A DNA stretch of 64,000 bases from CAYOPZ01 sp964406005 (lineage in GTDB: Bacteria; Bacteroidota; Bacteroidia; Bacteroidales; SM23-62): NCBI GenBank assembly GCA_964406005.1, contig CAYOPZ010000002.1, positions 124,001-188,000 on the forward strand. Reading direction: 5' to 3'. A program made the translations under genes and the position numbers. The notes under the pieces were generated by a model. That model ran no database searches, was not told where the DNA came from, and saw nothing but the letters and a program-made list of their open reading frames with translations. Numbering within the stretch: position 1 is the first letter of the stretch; every line of letters begins with the position of its first letter. Shown here one piece after another: positions 1-8,547 of this stretch.

Positions 1-507
1 CCCACAACCATCGGCCCGCTGTGCAAAGCCGGCGGGGAGATAAATAATTCGGTGATTTTCGGGTACTCGAACAAGGCCCATGACGGGTTCCTGGGACAAT
101 CCGTGATCGGGGAATGGTGCAACATCGGAGCGGACAGCAACAATTCCAACCTGAAAAACAACTACACCCGGGTCAGGCTCTGGAATTACAGGGAAGAAAG
201 GTTCGTCGATACAGGTTTGCTGTTCTGCGGACTGATTATGGGTGACCACTCGAAATGCGGTATCAATACCATGTTCAATACGGGAACGGTGGTCGGGGTC
301 AGTGCCAATATTTTCGGCGAAGGATTCCCGCGCAATTTCATTCCGTCATTTTCATGGGGCGGCCAGCATGGATTTACAACCTACCGGTCGGATAAGGCCT
401 TGGAGACGGCAGCAGTGGTTATGAAAAGACGGGGTAAGGAAATCTCGGAAGCCGATATAAGGATACTTGAAACCGTATTCAGGCTTACAGAAAAATACAG
501 ATCCTGA
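1..507 (+). CDS. GlmU-family sugar nucleotidyltransferase-like protein, C-terminal part (5' end outside window)
   Basis: The frame is open from base 1 to the stop at 507, so the gene begins upstream of the window; about 168 residues are visible. The visible part consists of short Gly/Asn/Ile-rich turns such as NNSVIFGYSNKAHDGFLG, GEWCNIGADSNNSN and GDHSKCGINTMFNTGTVVG. This is the hexapeptide-type left-handed beta helix found in the C-terminal half of the Bacteroidota GlmU-like family, where an N-terminal nucleotidyltransferase domain would precede it. The tail after the helix (FSWGG followed by a charged helix) also fits that family. Substrate is not determinable from this fragment; a role in nucleotide-sugar or cell-envelope precursor synthesis is inferred. 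lon follows 87 bases downstream in the same direction. Confidence 0.75.
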   Translation, partial: PTTIGPLCKAGGEINNSVIFGYSNKAHDGFLGQSVIGEWCNIGADSNNSNLKNNYTRVRLWNYREERFVDTGLLFCGLIMGDHSKCGINTMFNTGTVVGVSANIFGEGFPRNFIPSFSWGGQHGFTTYRSDKALETAAVVMKRRGKEISEADIRILETVFRLTEKYRS

Positions 508-594
508 TTTGGCATAACAATTGCCCTGTAATGATGCATGTTTTTTTCACAACGCTAACTGACAAATTGTCTTGAGGCATGAGATATTTGGATT

Positions 595-3054
595 ATGGTA
601 AAGAAAACAGATAAGAAATCAACACAAAACATACTGATCACCAGTTCATTGGATGAAGATACCGATTATATCCCCCTGATCTCCGATGAAGATGAGGAAG
701 TACTGGCAAAGAGCGATGTACCGGAGCTGCTGCCCGTTCTCCCCCTGAAGAACACTGTATTGTTCCCTGGAGTGGTGATTCCGATTACGGTTGGAAGGGA
801 AAAATCAATACGGCTGATCAGGGAAATCTACCGCAGGAACAGGATTCTCGGTACCGTGGCCCAGGTGAACGGCGAAATAGAGGATCCCGGGACCAAGGAC
901 CTTTACAGGGTGGGGACAATGGCCCAGATCATCAAGATACTGGAAATGCCCGATGACTCCACATCGGTGATCATACAGGGAAAAAAAAGATTCCGTATCG
1001 ATTCCATAGTATCCGAGGAACCTTACTTTACCGCCAGCACCACGCCTATTGAAGATATTAAACCCGCTGCAAGGGACAAGGAATTTGAAGCCATCGTGGG
1101 ATCGCTGAAGGACCTGTCCCTCAGGATCATCAAACTTTCTTCCAACATTCCGCCCGAAGCTTCGTTCGCAGTCAGGAATATAGAAAGTTCCAGTTTCCTG
1201 ATCAATTTCATCTGTTCCAATTCCGATGTTGCCCTGTCAGACAAACAGAAGCTGCTCGAAGAATCCAATCTTAAAAACAGGGGTATACGTCTGCTCGAGC
1301 ATCTCTCCAGGGAAGTGCAGATGCTGGAACTGAAGAACGATATCCAGAGCAAGGTCAAGCTGGACCTTGACCAGCAGCAAAGGGAGTTCCTGCTTCACCA
1401 GCAGATGAAAACCATACAGGATGAACTGGGCGGAAGCCCTGTGGACAAGGAAATAGAGGAGTTCCGGAAGAAAGCAGCGAAAAAGAAATGGAACAGGGAA
1501 GTCAGGGAAACGTTCAATAAAGAGCTGGACAAGCTGCAAAGGATGAATTCGGCCACCGCGGAATATTCCGTACAGGCCAACTACCTGCAAACCCTTATAG
1601 ACCTTCCCTGGAATGAATACACGAAGGATGATTTCAACCTGAAACGGGCAGCCCGCATTCTCGACAGGGACCACTACGGACTGGACAAGGTTAAGGACAG
1701 GATACTTGAGCACCTGGCCGTACTTAAGCTGAAAGGAGACATGAAGTCTCCCATCCTCTGCCTTGTAGGACCTCCGGGCGTAGGTAAAACATCCCTTGGA
1801 AAATCCGTTGCAGACGCACTGAAGAAAAATTATATAAGAATGTCCCTCGGCGGACTGCATGACGAGGCTGAGATCAGGGGACACAGGAAAACATACATCG
1901 GAGCCATGCCCGGCAGGATTGTACAGAACATCAAAAGAGCCAAATCATCCAATCCTGTTTTTGTGCTCGACGAAATAGACAAGGTCGGCAGGGATGTTCA
2001 CGGGGATCCGGCTTCTGCCCTGCTCGAGGTTCTGGACCCGGAGCAAAACAGTACTTTTTATGACAATTTCCTGGAGCTTGAATACGACCTGTCGAGGGTG
2101 ATGTTCATAGCCACGGGCAATACGACCTCTACGATCCACCCTGCCCTGCTGGACAGGATGGAGATCATAGAGGTCAGCGGTTACATCCTGGAGGAAAAGG
2201 TCCAGATCGCAAAACGGCACCTTATTCCCAAGCAGCTTGAAAACCATGGTGTAAATGCTTCTCAGCTTTCCTTCCCGAAAAAAACCATTGAATACATCAT
2301 TGAAAACCATACCCGGGAATCGGGGGTCCGCCAGCTGGATAAACTGATCGCAAAGGTCATCCGCAGCATTGCAAAAAAGATCGCCTTTGAGGAAGCGCCG
2401 GCCGGTGTCCTGTCCGTCCCGGCCCTAAAGGAGATACTCGGGGCGCCCAAATTCCTCAAGGACAAGACCATCAGCAATGAATATGCCGGGGTTGTAACAG
2501 GCCTTGCCTGGACGGCCGTCGGGGGTGAGATCCTTTTTGTCGAGACCAGTCTCAGCGGGGGGGAAGGCAAACTCACCCTGACCGGAAACCTGGGGGACGT
2601 AATGAAGGAATCCGCAGTAATTGCCCTTGAATACCTCAAATCCCACAGCCGGATACTGGAACTCGACCCGGAATTGTTCCGCAAATGGAACATCCATATC
2701 CATGTACCCGAAGGCGCCATCCCGAAAGACGGGCCTTCTGCAGGCATCACGATGGTCGCCTCCATCGCTTCGGCCTTCACACAGCGCAAGGTGAGGAAGA
2801 ACCTGGCCATGACAGGGGAAATCACCCTGAGAGGAAAAGTACTCCCGGTAGGAGGGATCAAGGAAAAGATCCTTGCCGCAAAACGGGCCGGAGTGTCCAA
2901 TATCCTTATCTCTCAGGAAAACCGGAAGGACATTGAGGAGATCAATGAAATTTACCTCAGGGGGCTGAATTTTATTTATGTGAACAAAATCATGGACGTG
3001 CTCGACCACTCCCTTCTCAGGCAGAAAGTAAAGGGCGCAATTAAAATCCAATGA
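595..3054 (+). CDS. lon: ATP-dependent Lon protease (endopeptidase La)
   Basis: An 819-residue cytosolic AAA+ serine protease that degrades misfolded and regulatory proteins. An N-terminal substrate-binding domain (PVLPLKNTVLFPGVVIP near residue 50) is followed by a coiled region with EFLLHQQMKTIQDELG. The AAA+ module has Walker A GPPGVGKT at 392-399 and Walker B LDEID around 458-462. The C-terminal protease domain has the Ser-Lys dyad in standard spacing: Ser715 in KDGPSAG and Lys758 in GGIKEK (43 residues apart, as in E. coli Lon). Length is normal for Bacteroidota Lon, which carries an acidic N-terminal extension like the one seen here. ATG start; no HrcA- or CtsR-type operator was recognised upstream. 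Confidence 0.97.
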   Translation: MVKKTDKKSTQNILITSSLDEDTDYIPLISDEDEEVLAKSDVPELLPVLPLKNTVLFPGVVIPITVGREKSIRLIREIYRRNRILGTVAQVNGEIEDPGTKDLYRVGTMAQIIKILEMPDDSTSVIIQGKKRFRIDSIVSEEPYFTASTTPIEDIKPAARDKEFEAIVGSLKDLSLRIIKLSSNIPPEASFAVRNIESSSFLINFICSNSDVALSDKQKLLEESNLKNRGIRLLEHLSREVQMLELKNDIQSKVKLDLDQQQREFLLHQQMKTIQDELGGSPVDKEIEEFRKKAAKKKWNREVRETFNKELDKLQRMNSATAEYSVQANYLQTLIDLPWNEYTKDDFNLKRAARILDRDHYGLDKVKDRILEHLAVLKLKGDMKSPILCLVGPPGVGKTSLGKSVADALKKNYIRMSLGGLHDEAEIRGHRKTYIGAMPGRIVQNIKRAKSSNPVFVLDEIDKVGRDVHGDPASALLEVLDPEQNSTFYDNFLELEYDLSRVMFIATGNTTSTIHPALLDRMEIIEVSGYILEEKVQIAKRHLIPKQLENHGVNASQLSFPKKTIEYIIENHTRESGVRQLDKLIAKVIRSIAKKIAFEEAPAGVLSVPALKEILGAPKFLKDKTISNEYAGVVTGLAWTAVGGEILFVETSLSGGEGKLTLTGNLGDVMKESAVIALEYLKSHSRILELDPELFRKWNIHIHVPEGAIPKDGPSAGITMVASIASAFTQRKVRKNLAMTGEITLRGKVLPVGGIKEKILAAKRAGVSNILISQENRKDIEEINEIYLRGLNFIYVNKIMDVLDHSLLRQKVKGAIKIQ

Positions 3055-3073
3055 CATTTTCTGCAGGGCTTAC

Positions 3074-3096
3074 CGGTAAAATCCAGCTTTTTACCG
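3074..3096 (+). terminator. stem-loop after lon
   Basis: CGGTAAAA and TTTTACCG form a perfect 8-bp stem around a 7-base loop, 19 bases after the lon stop. No uridine tract follows, so this is only a weak candidate terminator or mRNA 3' stabiliser. Confidence 0.35.
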
Positions 3097-3165
3097 ATTG
3101 CGCCTGGCATTGTCACCGGGAGCGCTTATTTTTGAGTTAGATTTAACAGTTCAATTTAAAAAATC

Positions 3166-3699
3166 ATGAAAATGGGTGCTGGAGTTTTTTGGGGAGGGGT
3201 CTTGATCTTCATCGGGATCGCTCTCATAATAAAGTTTGTTTTCAACGTGGATTTCCCGGTATTCAAGATTCTGATTGCAGGATTCCTCATATACCTGGGA
3301 TTGAGGATCCTTTTCGGGAGTATCGGGATATTCCGCTTTGAATCGGGTCCCAACGACACTTTATTTGCGGACAAAACGTATTACCAGCCCGAGGACAACA
3401 AGGAATACAATGTGGTGTTCGGGAAGGGAACTTTCGATTTTACGAATACCGATCTCAGCCAGGGCAATGTGAATGTCAAGATCAGCACGGTTTTCGGCGC
3501 TTCAGAAATCATGATCGCCCACGATATGCCTGTAAATATTATGGCTGATGCGGTCTTTGCCGGGGCAGAACTTCCGGATGGGAATGCTGCGGTATTCGGA
3601 TCGTCTTCCTACCAGTCAGACAGATTCGATCCCGATTCAAGTCATCTAAAGATCAAGCTTGATGTCATATTCGGAGGGGTTCAGGTGAAAAAGAAATAG
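3166..3699 (+). CDS. LiaF-like membrane protein (two N-terminal membrane helices plus beta-stranded domain)
   Basis: 177 residues. Two hydrophobic segments at about 5-25 and 30-50 (WGGVLIFIGIALIIKFVF, then FKILIAGFLIYLGLRILF) resemble the membrane part of LiaF/DUF5668 proteins. The rest (about 75-175) repeats short strands such as VVFGKGTFDFTN, STVFGASEIMI and DVIFGGVQVKKK, like the LiaF C-terminal domain (cell-wall-active antibiotic response family). In Firmicutes LiaF tunes an envelope-stress two-component system; no such kinase/regulator pair lies beside it here, so the role is unknown. It sits alone between lon and the permease gene. ATG start at 3166 is preceded by an A-rich stretch. Confidence 0.7.
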   Translation: MKMGAGVFWGGVLIFIGIALIIKFVFNVDFPVFKILIAGFLIYLGLRILFGSIGIFRFESGPNDTLFADKTYYQPEDNKEYNVVFGKGTFDFTNTDLSQGNVNVKISTVFGASEIMIAHDMPVNIMADAVFAGAELPDGNAAVFGSSSYQSDRFDPDSSHLKIKLDVIFGGVQVKKK

Positions 3700-3705
3700 C
3701 GGAAC

Positions 3706-3773
3706 GCAGGCATTGCCGGATCACTTGCCTGCCTTGTCATTCTTGTGATTTTGCTATTTTTATTGCTGTAATC
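3706..3773 (+). terminator. candidate rho-independent terminator after the LiaF-like gene
   Basis: GCAGGCA (3706-3712) and TGCCTGC (3726-3732) form a perfect 7-bp stem with a 13-base loop. A T-rich stretch runs from about 3740 to 3770. It lies just after the stop at 3699 and before the permease start at 3782. Confidence 0.45.
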
Positions 3774-3781
3774 CCTGTCTG

Positions 3782-6007
3782 ATGTCACGCAGCCTCACGA
3801 ACCAGAAAGCCAATTTCGGGACGATGCCGGTCTTTATGACCACGGTTTCCACCATCCTGGGGGCCATTCTGTTCCTGCGATTCGGATATGCTGTAGGGCA
3901 CACCGGATTTATCGGCGCCATCGGGATCATTGCCCTGGGGCACCTGGTAACCATACCCACGGCACTCGCCGTTGCGGAGATTGCAACCAACCAGAAAGTC
4001 CTGGGAGGAGGTGCCTACTACATTATTTCACGCTCATTCGGTATCAATATCGGTGCCGCCATCGGAATTACACTTTATCTTTCACAGGCCATATCCGTGG
4101 CCTTCTATGTAATCGCTTTCGGCGAGGCATTTGAACCGCTGATCGAACTTGTCAGGGAGCATTTCTCCATTGTGATCCCGGACAACCGATTCATTACCAT
4201 TCCTGTAATGGGCCTCCTGAGCCTTCTCATTCTTACCAGGGGTGCCAATATGGGCATGAAAGCTTTGTATTTTGTGGTTGCACTGCTGTTTGCCGCAATT
4301 CTCGCCTTTCTGTTCGGGAAGTCACTTGACCCCGGTCTGACGTTCACCGTAAATGACAGGATCTCCGGCGCAGACCCCTTTTTCTATGTTTTTACAATCA
4401 TTTTTCCTGCATTTACGGGCCTGGCTGCAGGACTCGGACTCTCGGGGGATCTGAAAAACCCAAGCCGTTCCATACCAAACGGAACGCTTTGGGCAACCCT
4501 GGCAGGTATGTTTGTATACATCCTGATTGCTTACAAACTGACTGTCTCCGCCTCACCCGGAGAACTTGCCTCCGACCAGATGATCATGCAGAAAATTGCC
4601 CTCTGGGGACCCATTATTCCGATCGGGCTTGCAGCCGCCACCATATCCTCCGCCCTCGGATCCATTATGGTTGCGCCCAGGACGCTGCAGGCCATGGGAT
4701 TCGACAACATATTCCCGACCCGTTTCATCAACGCCTGGTTTTCCCAGGGCAAACCGGTCTCCAACGAACCCTTCAACAGTTCGCTGATAACCGTTGTGAT
4801 CGCATTTATCTTCGTCTCCATCGGGGAACTTGATTTTGTTGCCAAGACCATTTCCATGTTCTTCATGGTCACCTACGGGGCAATCTGTACGATCTCCCTG
4901 CTCGAGCATTTTGCCGCAGATCCTTCCTACCGTCCGACATTCCGTTCAAAATGGTACATTTCCGCCATCGGTGCCGTTTTCTCTATCTGGCTCATGTTCA
5001 GGATGAACGGGCTGTACGCCATCTTCTCCCTGCTCATCATGGCCATCATTTATTATATGGTGACCTCCTACAAAGATGAGAAGAAAGGGCTGGGCAAACT
5101 TTTCCGGGGCGTCGTGTTCCAGCTGAGCAGGCAGTTGCAGATCTTTGCCCAGCGGGCCGACAAGGAGGATCCCGATAAATACTGGCGCCCTTTCGCCATC
5201 TGCATTTCCCAGGACACCTTTATCCGGAGATCGGCATTTGATGTACTGCGCTGGATCTCGTACAGGTACGGTTTCGGAACCTATATACACTTCATAGAAG
5301 GGTATCTGTCGAATGAAACCAACCGCCAATCCAAGGAAGTGCTTAGCAAACTGATCAACCTGGCTGCCGGCAGCCTGAACAGGGTGTATCTCGACACCAT
5401 CATCAGCCCCTCGTATACATCTGCCATTGCACAGGTCATCCAGCTCAGCGGAATATCCGGAAAAGGCAATAACATGATCCTGTTCGAGTTCTCACGGACC
5501 AGTCCCGAGGCCCTCACGGAAGTACTGAAAAACCACCGGCTGCTTGAGACCACCAACTTTGACATATGCGTATTGAATACCTCCTACAAGGGATTCGGAT
5601 ATAAAAGGGAAATACACATCTGGATTTCCATTATGGATTTTGAAAACGCCAACCTGATGATCCTGCTCGGATATATCATAATGGGGCACCCGGAATGGAG
5701 AAAGGGGCAGATTAAAATATTCGCCATGCATCCTCCGGATGACATGGACAGAAAACGGGAGGATCTTCTGAACCTCATCGATTCCGGCCGGCTGCCCATA
5801 TCCCCCAAGAATGTCGAACTGATTCCTGCAGATCCGGACAGGAATCCCAAAACGATCATTTCAGGAAAGTCCGTTGACGCCGATCTCACCATAATCGGAT
5901 TCCGGAGTGAACTGATCAGGGCGGAAGGGGTGAAGATATTTTCGGACTACGACGACATCGGCAATATCCTTTTTGTAAGTTCCACAAAGGAAAAAGAGAT
6001 AAAATAG
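3782..6007 (+). CDS. APC-superfamily permease related to SLC12 cation-chloride cotransporters
   Basis: 741 residues. About 12 membrane helices fill residues 15-430, and a soluble domain of about 300 residues follows. The N-terminal motifs LGAILFLRFGYAVGHTG and GGGAYYIISRSFG correspond to the first helices of the SLC12 (NKCC/KCC-like) branch rather than to typical amino-acid permeases: the animal proteins have a similar IRLSWIVGQAG and GGGAYYLISRSLG pattern. The C-terminal domain (ending LTIIGFRSELI...DIGNILFVSSTKEKE) is consistent with the universal-stress-like cytosolic domain of SLC12 proteins. Transport of K+/Na+ with Cl- is possible but not provable from sequence; amino-acid transport is the alternative. 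coaD starts 16 bases after the stop. Confidence 0.8.
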   Translation: MSRSLTNQKANFGTMPVFMTTVSTILGAILFLRFGYAVGHTGFIGAIGIIALGHLVTIPTALAVAEIATNQKVLGGGAYYIISRSFGINIGAAIGITLYLSQAISVAFYVIAFGEAFEPLIELVREHFSIVIPDNRFITIPVMGLLSLLILTRGANMGMKALYFVVALLFAAILAFLFGKSLDPGLTFTVNDRISGADPFFYVFTIIFPAFTGLAAGLGLSGDLKNPSRSIPNGTLWATLAGMFVYILIAYKLTVSASPGELASDQMIMQKIALWGPIIPIGLAAATISSALGSIMVAPRTLQAMGFDNIFPTRFINAWFSQGKPVSNEPFNSSLITVVIAFIFVSIGELDFVAKTISMFFMVTYGAICTISLLEHFAADPSYRPTFRSKWYISAIGAVFSIWLMFRMNGLYAIFSLLIMAIIYYMVTSYKDEKKGLGKLFRGVVFQLSRQLQIFAQRADKEDPDKYWRPFAICISQDTFIRRSAFDVLRWISYRYGFGTYIHFIEGYLSNETNRQSKEVLSKLINLAAGSLNRVYLDTIISPSYTSAIAQVIQLSGISGKGNNMILFEFSRTSPEALTEVLKNHRLLETTNFDICVLNTSYKGFGYKREIHIWISIMDFENANLMILLGYIIMGHPEWRKGQIKIFAMHPPDDMDRKREDLLNLIDSGRLPISPKNVELIPADPDRNPKTIISGKSVDADLTIIGFRSELIRAEGVKIFSDYDDIGNILFVSSTKEKEIK

Positions 6008-6009
6008 CC

Positions 6010-6017
6010 TAAATTTG
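6010..6017 (+). promoter_or_regulatory. -7 element (TAnnTTTG) of coaD
   Basis: TAAATTTG matches the Bacteroidota sigma-ABfr -7 box TAnnTTTG and ends 6 bases before the coaD ATG at 6024. Transcription from it would give an almost leaderless message. No clear TTTG -33 box lies at the right distance. Confidence 0.4.
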
Positions 6018-6023
6018 TTAAGT

Positions 6024-6506
6024 ATGAACGGTAAAATTGCTTTGTTCCCCGGTTCATTCGACCCGTTTACCATCGGGCACGAATCCATTGTTACAAGGGC
6101 CATGCCCCTTTTCGATGAGATCATCATTGCCATTGGTGCAAATACAAGAAAAAACGAATTCTTTACGCTCGACCAGCGTCTCGATATGATACAGGAGGTT
6201 TTCAGGGACAGGAGCATGATACGGGTGGAAAGCTTCAAGGGGCTGACGGTTGAATTCTGCCGGAAAATGGGGGCACGGTACCTGTTACGGGGATTGAGGA
6301 CCGCTGCGGATTTCGAATACGAGAGAGCCATTGCCCAGATCAATAAAGCCATGTTCCCGCAACTTGAATCCGTTTTCCTTCTGACACTGCCTGCACATAC
6401 GCCCATCAATTCAACAATCGTCAGGGACATCATCATCAACGGGGGGGATGCGAGCCAGTTCGTACCCAGCGCCATTGATCTCTCAAAATACATTCGCAAT
6501 GAATAA
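6024..6506 (+). CDS. coaD: pantetheine-phosphate adenylyltransferase (CoA pathway)
   Basis: 160 residues, the usual CoaD length. It transfers AMP from ATP to 4'-phosphopantetheine, the penultimate step of coenzyme A synthesis, in the cytosol. The nucleotidyltransferase signature GSFDPFTIGH is at the N-terminus and the C-terminal ATP-site motif INSTIVRD is present; the GLRTAADFEYE segment is also typical. ATG 6024 is chosen over a TTG three codons upstream because family members begin directly with the strand leading to GSFDP. The stop overlaps the start of the next gene by 8 bases, so the two are probably cotranscribed. Confidence 0.96.
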   Translation: MNGKIALFPGSFDPFTIGHESIVTRAMPLFDEIIIAIGANTRKNEFFTLDQRLDMIQEVFRDRSMIRVESFKGLTVEFCRKMGARYLLRGLRTAADFEYERAIAQINKAMFPQLESVFLLTLPAHTPINSTIVRDIIINGGDASQFVPSAIDLSKYIRNE

Positions 6507-7947
6507 ACCTGCCTTTCCGCTTCCTGTCCTGGCCGTATTGCTTTTACAGGGTTTCATGTCCCTTCAGGCCACAGAAGTCTCGATCACGGGCAGGGCGGCG
6601 GACTACAGCGGAGAAACGCTGGTCTTTTACAGCTATTCCAACATGATTTCGTTCACACAGGAGGAAGAGGGATCATGCATGGTGGGTGACTCGGGTGTAT
6701 TCAGTTGCAGCATGGACCTGGAGGCTACAAGGCTTGTCTATACCAGCCTTGGCGTTTATAGCTGTTTCTTCTATGCCGAGCCCGGAATGATCTACAAGGT
6801 CAGCCTGCCGCCAAGGCGGGATAAAACCATGAGTGAAAAAGCAAACCCGTATTTTGAAGATATATCCATACACCTGTCCGCCGTTATAACAGGCAGCCTG
6901 GATGACCGTCCGGTTCCCGAAAGTGAAGAGGAACTGAATTTCCTGATCCGGACCTTCAACGACTCATTCTACCCCTATTATTACAAGTATGTGGTAGATG
7001 CCTATGCGAATAACATGGACAGGAAGGAGATCGGAAATACCATAGAAAGCCTGGAGGCAATGTTTGACTCGATCAACAATACCTACTTCAATGCTTATAT
7101 GAAGTCAAGGTTCGGACTGCTGAATTACTATGGCGGACAGATGAGCACAAGGAAGATCATCGAGGAATATTTACTGGATGCGGAGGTCTCATACTACAAT
7201 CCGGCCTATATGGAATTGTTCAATGAATTGTTCCGCGACTATTTTGATGACTATGCCATGGAGCATCCCGACCGGCAGCTGCCGGTTCTCCTGAACCGGG
7301 ACATGGATTACACCCTCATCCAGACGCTTTTTAAAAAGGAAGGGCTCGAAAACGATACCGTCCGGGAAATGGTAATCCTGAAGGGATTGTATGACGGCTT
7401 CTATAAAGAAAACAACAACCGGTCCTCCATGGTGCAATTGCTGGATTCCGTCAGGATCCGTTCAACCATCTCCTTCATACGTGAAACGGTAAACGATATC
7501 ACTGGGGAGTTCACCCGCATGCTTCCCGGTTATAAACCGCCGGATTTTGCCCTTTACGACAGCGACAGCAACCTGGTCCGCCTGTCAGATTTTGCAGGCG
7601 ATTATGTATACCTGAACTTCTGTAATTCATTCAGTTCCTATTGTATCAGGGAATACGAGTACCTCAGTATCCTTCAGCAAAGGACCGAGGGAAAGGGCCT
7701 GAGCATCATCACCATACTTGTGGACGACAACTTCCCTATGATGCAGGACCTGGTCAGGAACAACGATTATCACTGGACGTTTCTTCACTTTTCCAACCAG
7801 CCTGAAATGCTTGATGATTATAACATCACGGGTTACCCTGCCTATTTCCTCATCGGGCCCGGCGGCGAAATGCTGCTCTCTCCGGCGCCCTCACCCGCAG
7901 AAAACTTTGAGTCGACCTTTTTCAGGATTTCGACAGAGCCTTATTGA
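6499..7947 (+). CDS. secreted thioredoxin-fold (TlpA-like) protein with SxxC in place of CxxC
   Basis: 482 residues from the ATG at 6499, which overlaps the coaD stop. A signal peptide (FPLPVLAVLLLQGFMSLQA) is followed by a beta-rich N-terminal domain and a helical middle, and then by a TlpA/AhpC-type thioredoxin domain at about 350-482. Seen: the strand leading to the active site reads VYLNFCNSFSSYC. Aligned to the TlpA pattern NFWAxWCxxC, the first Cys is Ser379, the second Cys is kept (Cys382), and the Trp position is Cys375. The cis-Pro loop (ITGYPAYFLIGPGG) is intact. Known: such proteins usually reduce or isomerise disulfides in the periplasm. A monothiol or Cys375-Cys382 pair would change that chemistry (inference). 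Its 3' end overlaps the convergent nudix gene by 26 bases. Confidence 0.75.
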   Translation: MNKPAFPLPVLAVLLLQGFMSLQATEVSITGRAADYSGETLVFYSYSNMISFTQEEEGSCMVGDSGVFSCSMDLEATRLVYTSLGVYSCFFYAEPGMIYKVSLPPRRDKTMSEKANPYFEDISIHLSAVITGSLDDRPVPESEEELNFLIRTFNDSFYPYYYKYVVDAYANNMDRKEIGNTIESLEAMFDSINNTYFNAYMKSRFGLLNYYGGQMSTRKIIEEYLLDAEVSYYNPAYMELFNELFRDYFDDYAMEHPDRQLPVLLNRDMDYTLIQTLFKKEGLENDTVREMVILKGLYDGFYKENNNRSSMVQLLDSVRIRSTISFIRETVNDITGEFTRMLPGYKPPDFALYDSDSNLVRLSDFAGDYVYLNFCNSFSSYCIREYEYLSILQQRTEGKGLSIITILVDDNFPMMQDLVRNNDYHWTFLHFSNQPEMLDDYNITGYPAYFLIGPGGEMLLSPAPSPAENFESTFFRISTEPY

Positions 7948-8539
7948 TCACCTCTTTGATGGAAGGGTAGGTATTGGCAAAAATCTCTTCGAGTCCGGTG
8001 GTTTTTACCCACTTGATCCTGCTGATGCTTTCAGATTCCAGGGGCACAGGCTTATCCTTCCCCCCGTACTGCATTTCATACCACGAAGTTTTCTTCAGGG
8101 CGAAACGGTCATCCATTGAATACACATGATATGTCGAATGCAGGAACCCTGTAATCTTCAGCCCGTGTAAACTGGATTCCTCACTCACCTCCCGCAGGGC
8201 CGTTTCCTCCGGGGATTCCCCTTTTTCAGCTTTGCCCTTGGGCAGGTCCCACCTGCCCCGCCTGAATATGACAAGCCATTCGCCCTGCCTGTTCCTGACC
8301 AGGCCGCCGGCAGCATCAATCCATCTGAAACACCCGCTGAACGTATGAAACAGGCTGTCCTTGTCGTCATGAAATATATACAGGTCCCCTTTTCCCTCCG
8401 GCTCGAGAAACTGTTTTATCTGGGGTTTGAGGTCGGTGATGTTCTCAAATGCGCATACATAGTCCTTTTGTATCTTTGACATATCGGGAAGCTCGTCATC
8501 CAGGTAAATGGTTCTGTCGTTGAAAAAAACTTTATACAT
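7922..8539 (-). CDS. NUDIX hydrolase
   Basis: 205 residues. The Nudix box G-x5-E-x7-REVSEES spans residues 102-124 and supplies the metal-binding glutamates that hydrolyse a nucleoside diphosphate linked to another group. The substrate cannot be told; RWDLPKGK just before the box is common in house-cleaning and ADP-ribose-type members. The first 70 residues form an extra N-terminal domain seen in Bacteroidota orthologues. The gene is divergent from pyrE with only 8 bases between the two ATG codons, an arrangement conserved in the phylum. Confidence 0.9.
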   Translation of the reverse strand: MYKVFFNDRTIYLDDELPDMSKIQKDYVCAFENITDLKPQIKQFLEPEGKGDLYIFHDDKDSLFHTFSGCFRWIDAAGGLVRNRQGEWLVIFRRGRWDLPKGKAEKGESPEETALREVSEESSLHGLKITGFLHSTYHVYSMDDRFALKKTSWYEMQYGGKDKPVPLESESISRIKWVKTTGLEEIFANTYPSIKEVINKALSKS

Positions 8540-8542
8540 TTG
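8535..8542 (+). promoter_or_regulatory. -7 element (TAnnTTTG) of pyrE
   Basis: TACATTTG matches the Bacteroidota -7 box and ends 5 bases before the pyrE ATG. It overlaps the first codons of the divergent nudix gene, so pyrE transcription would start at or within its own start codon. Confidence 0.4.
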
Positions 8543-8547
8543 CGGCT

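Noticed and set aside
507..594. Terminator after the GlmU-like gene
   Set aside because: GGCA/TGCC around 7 bases and a later run of seven T are present but too far apart and too weak to call.
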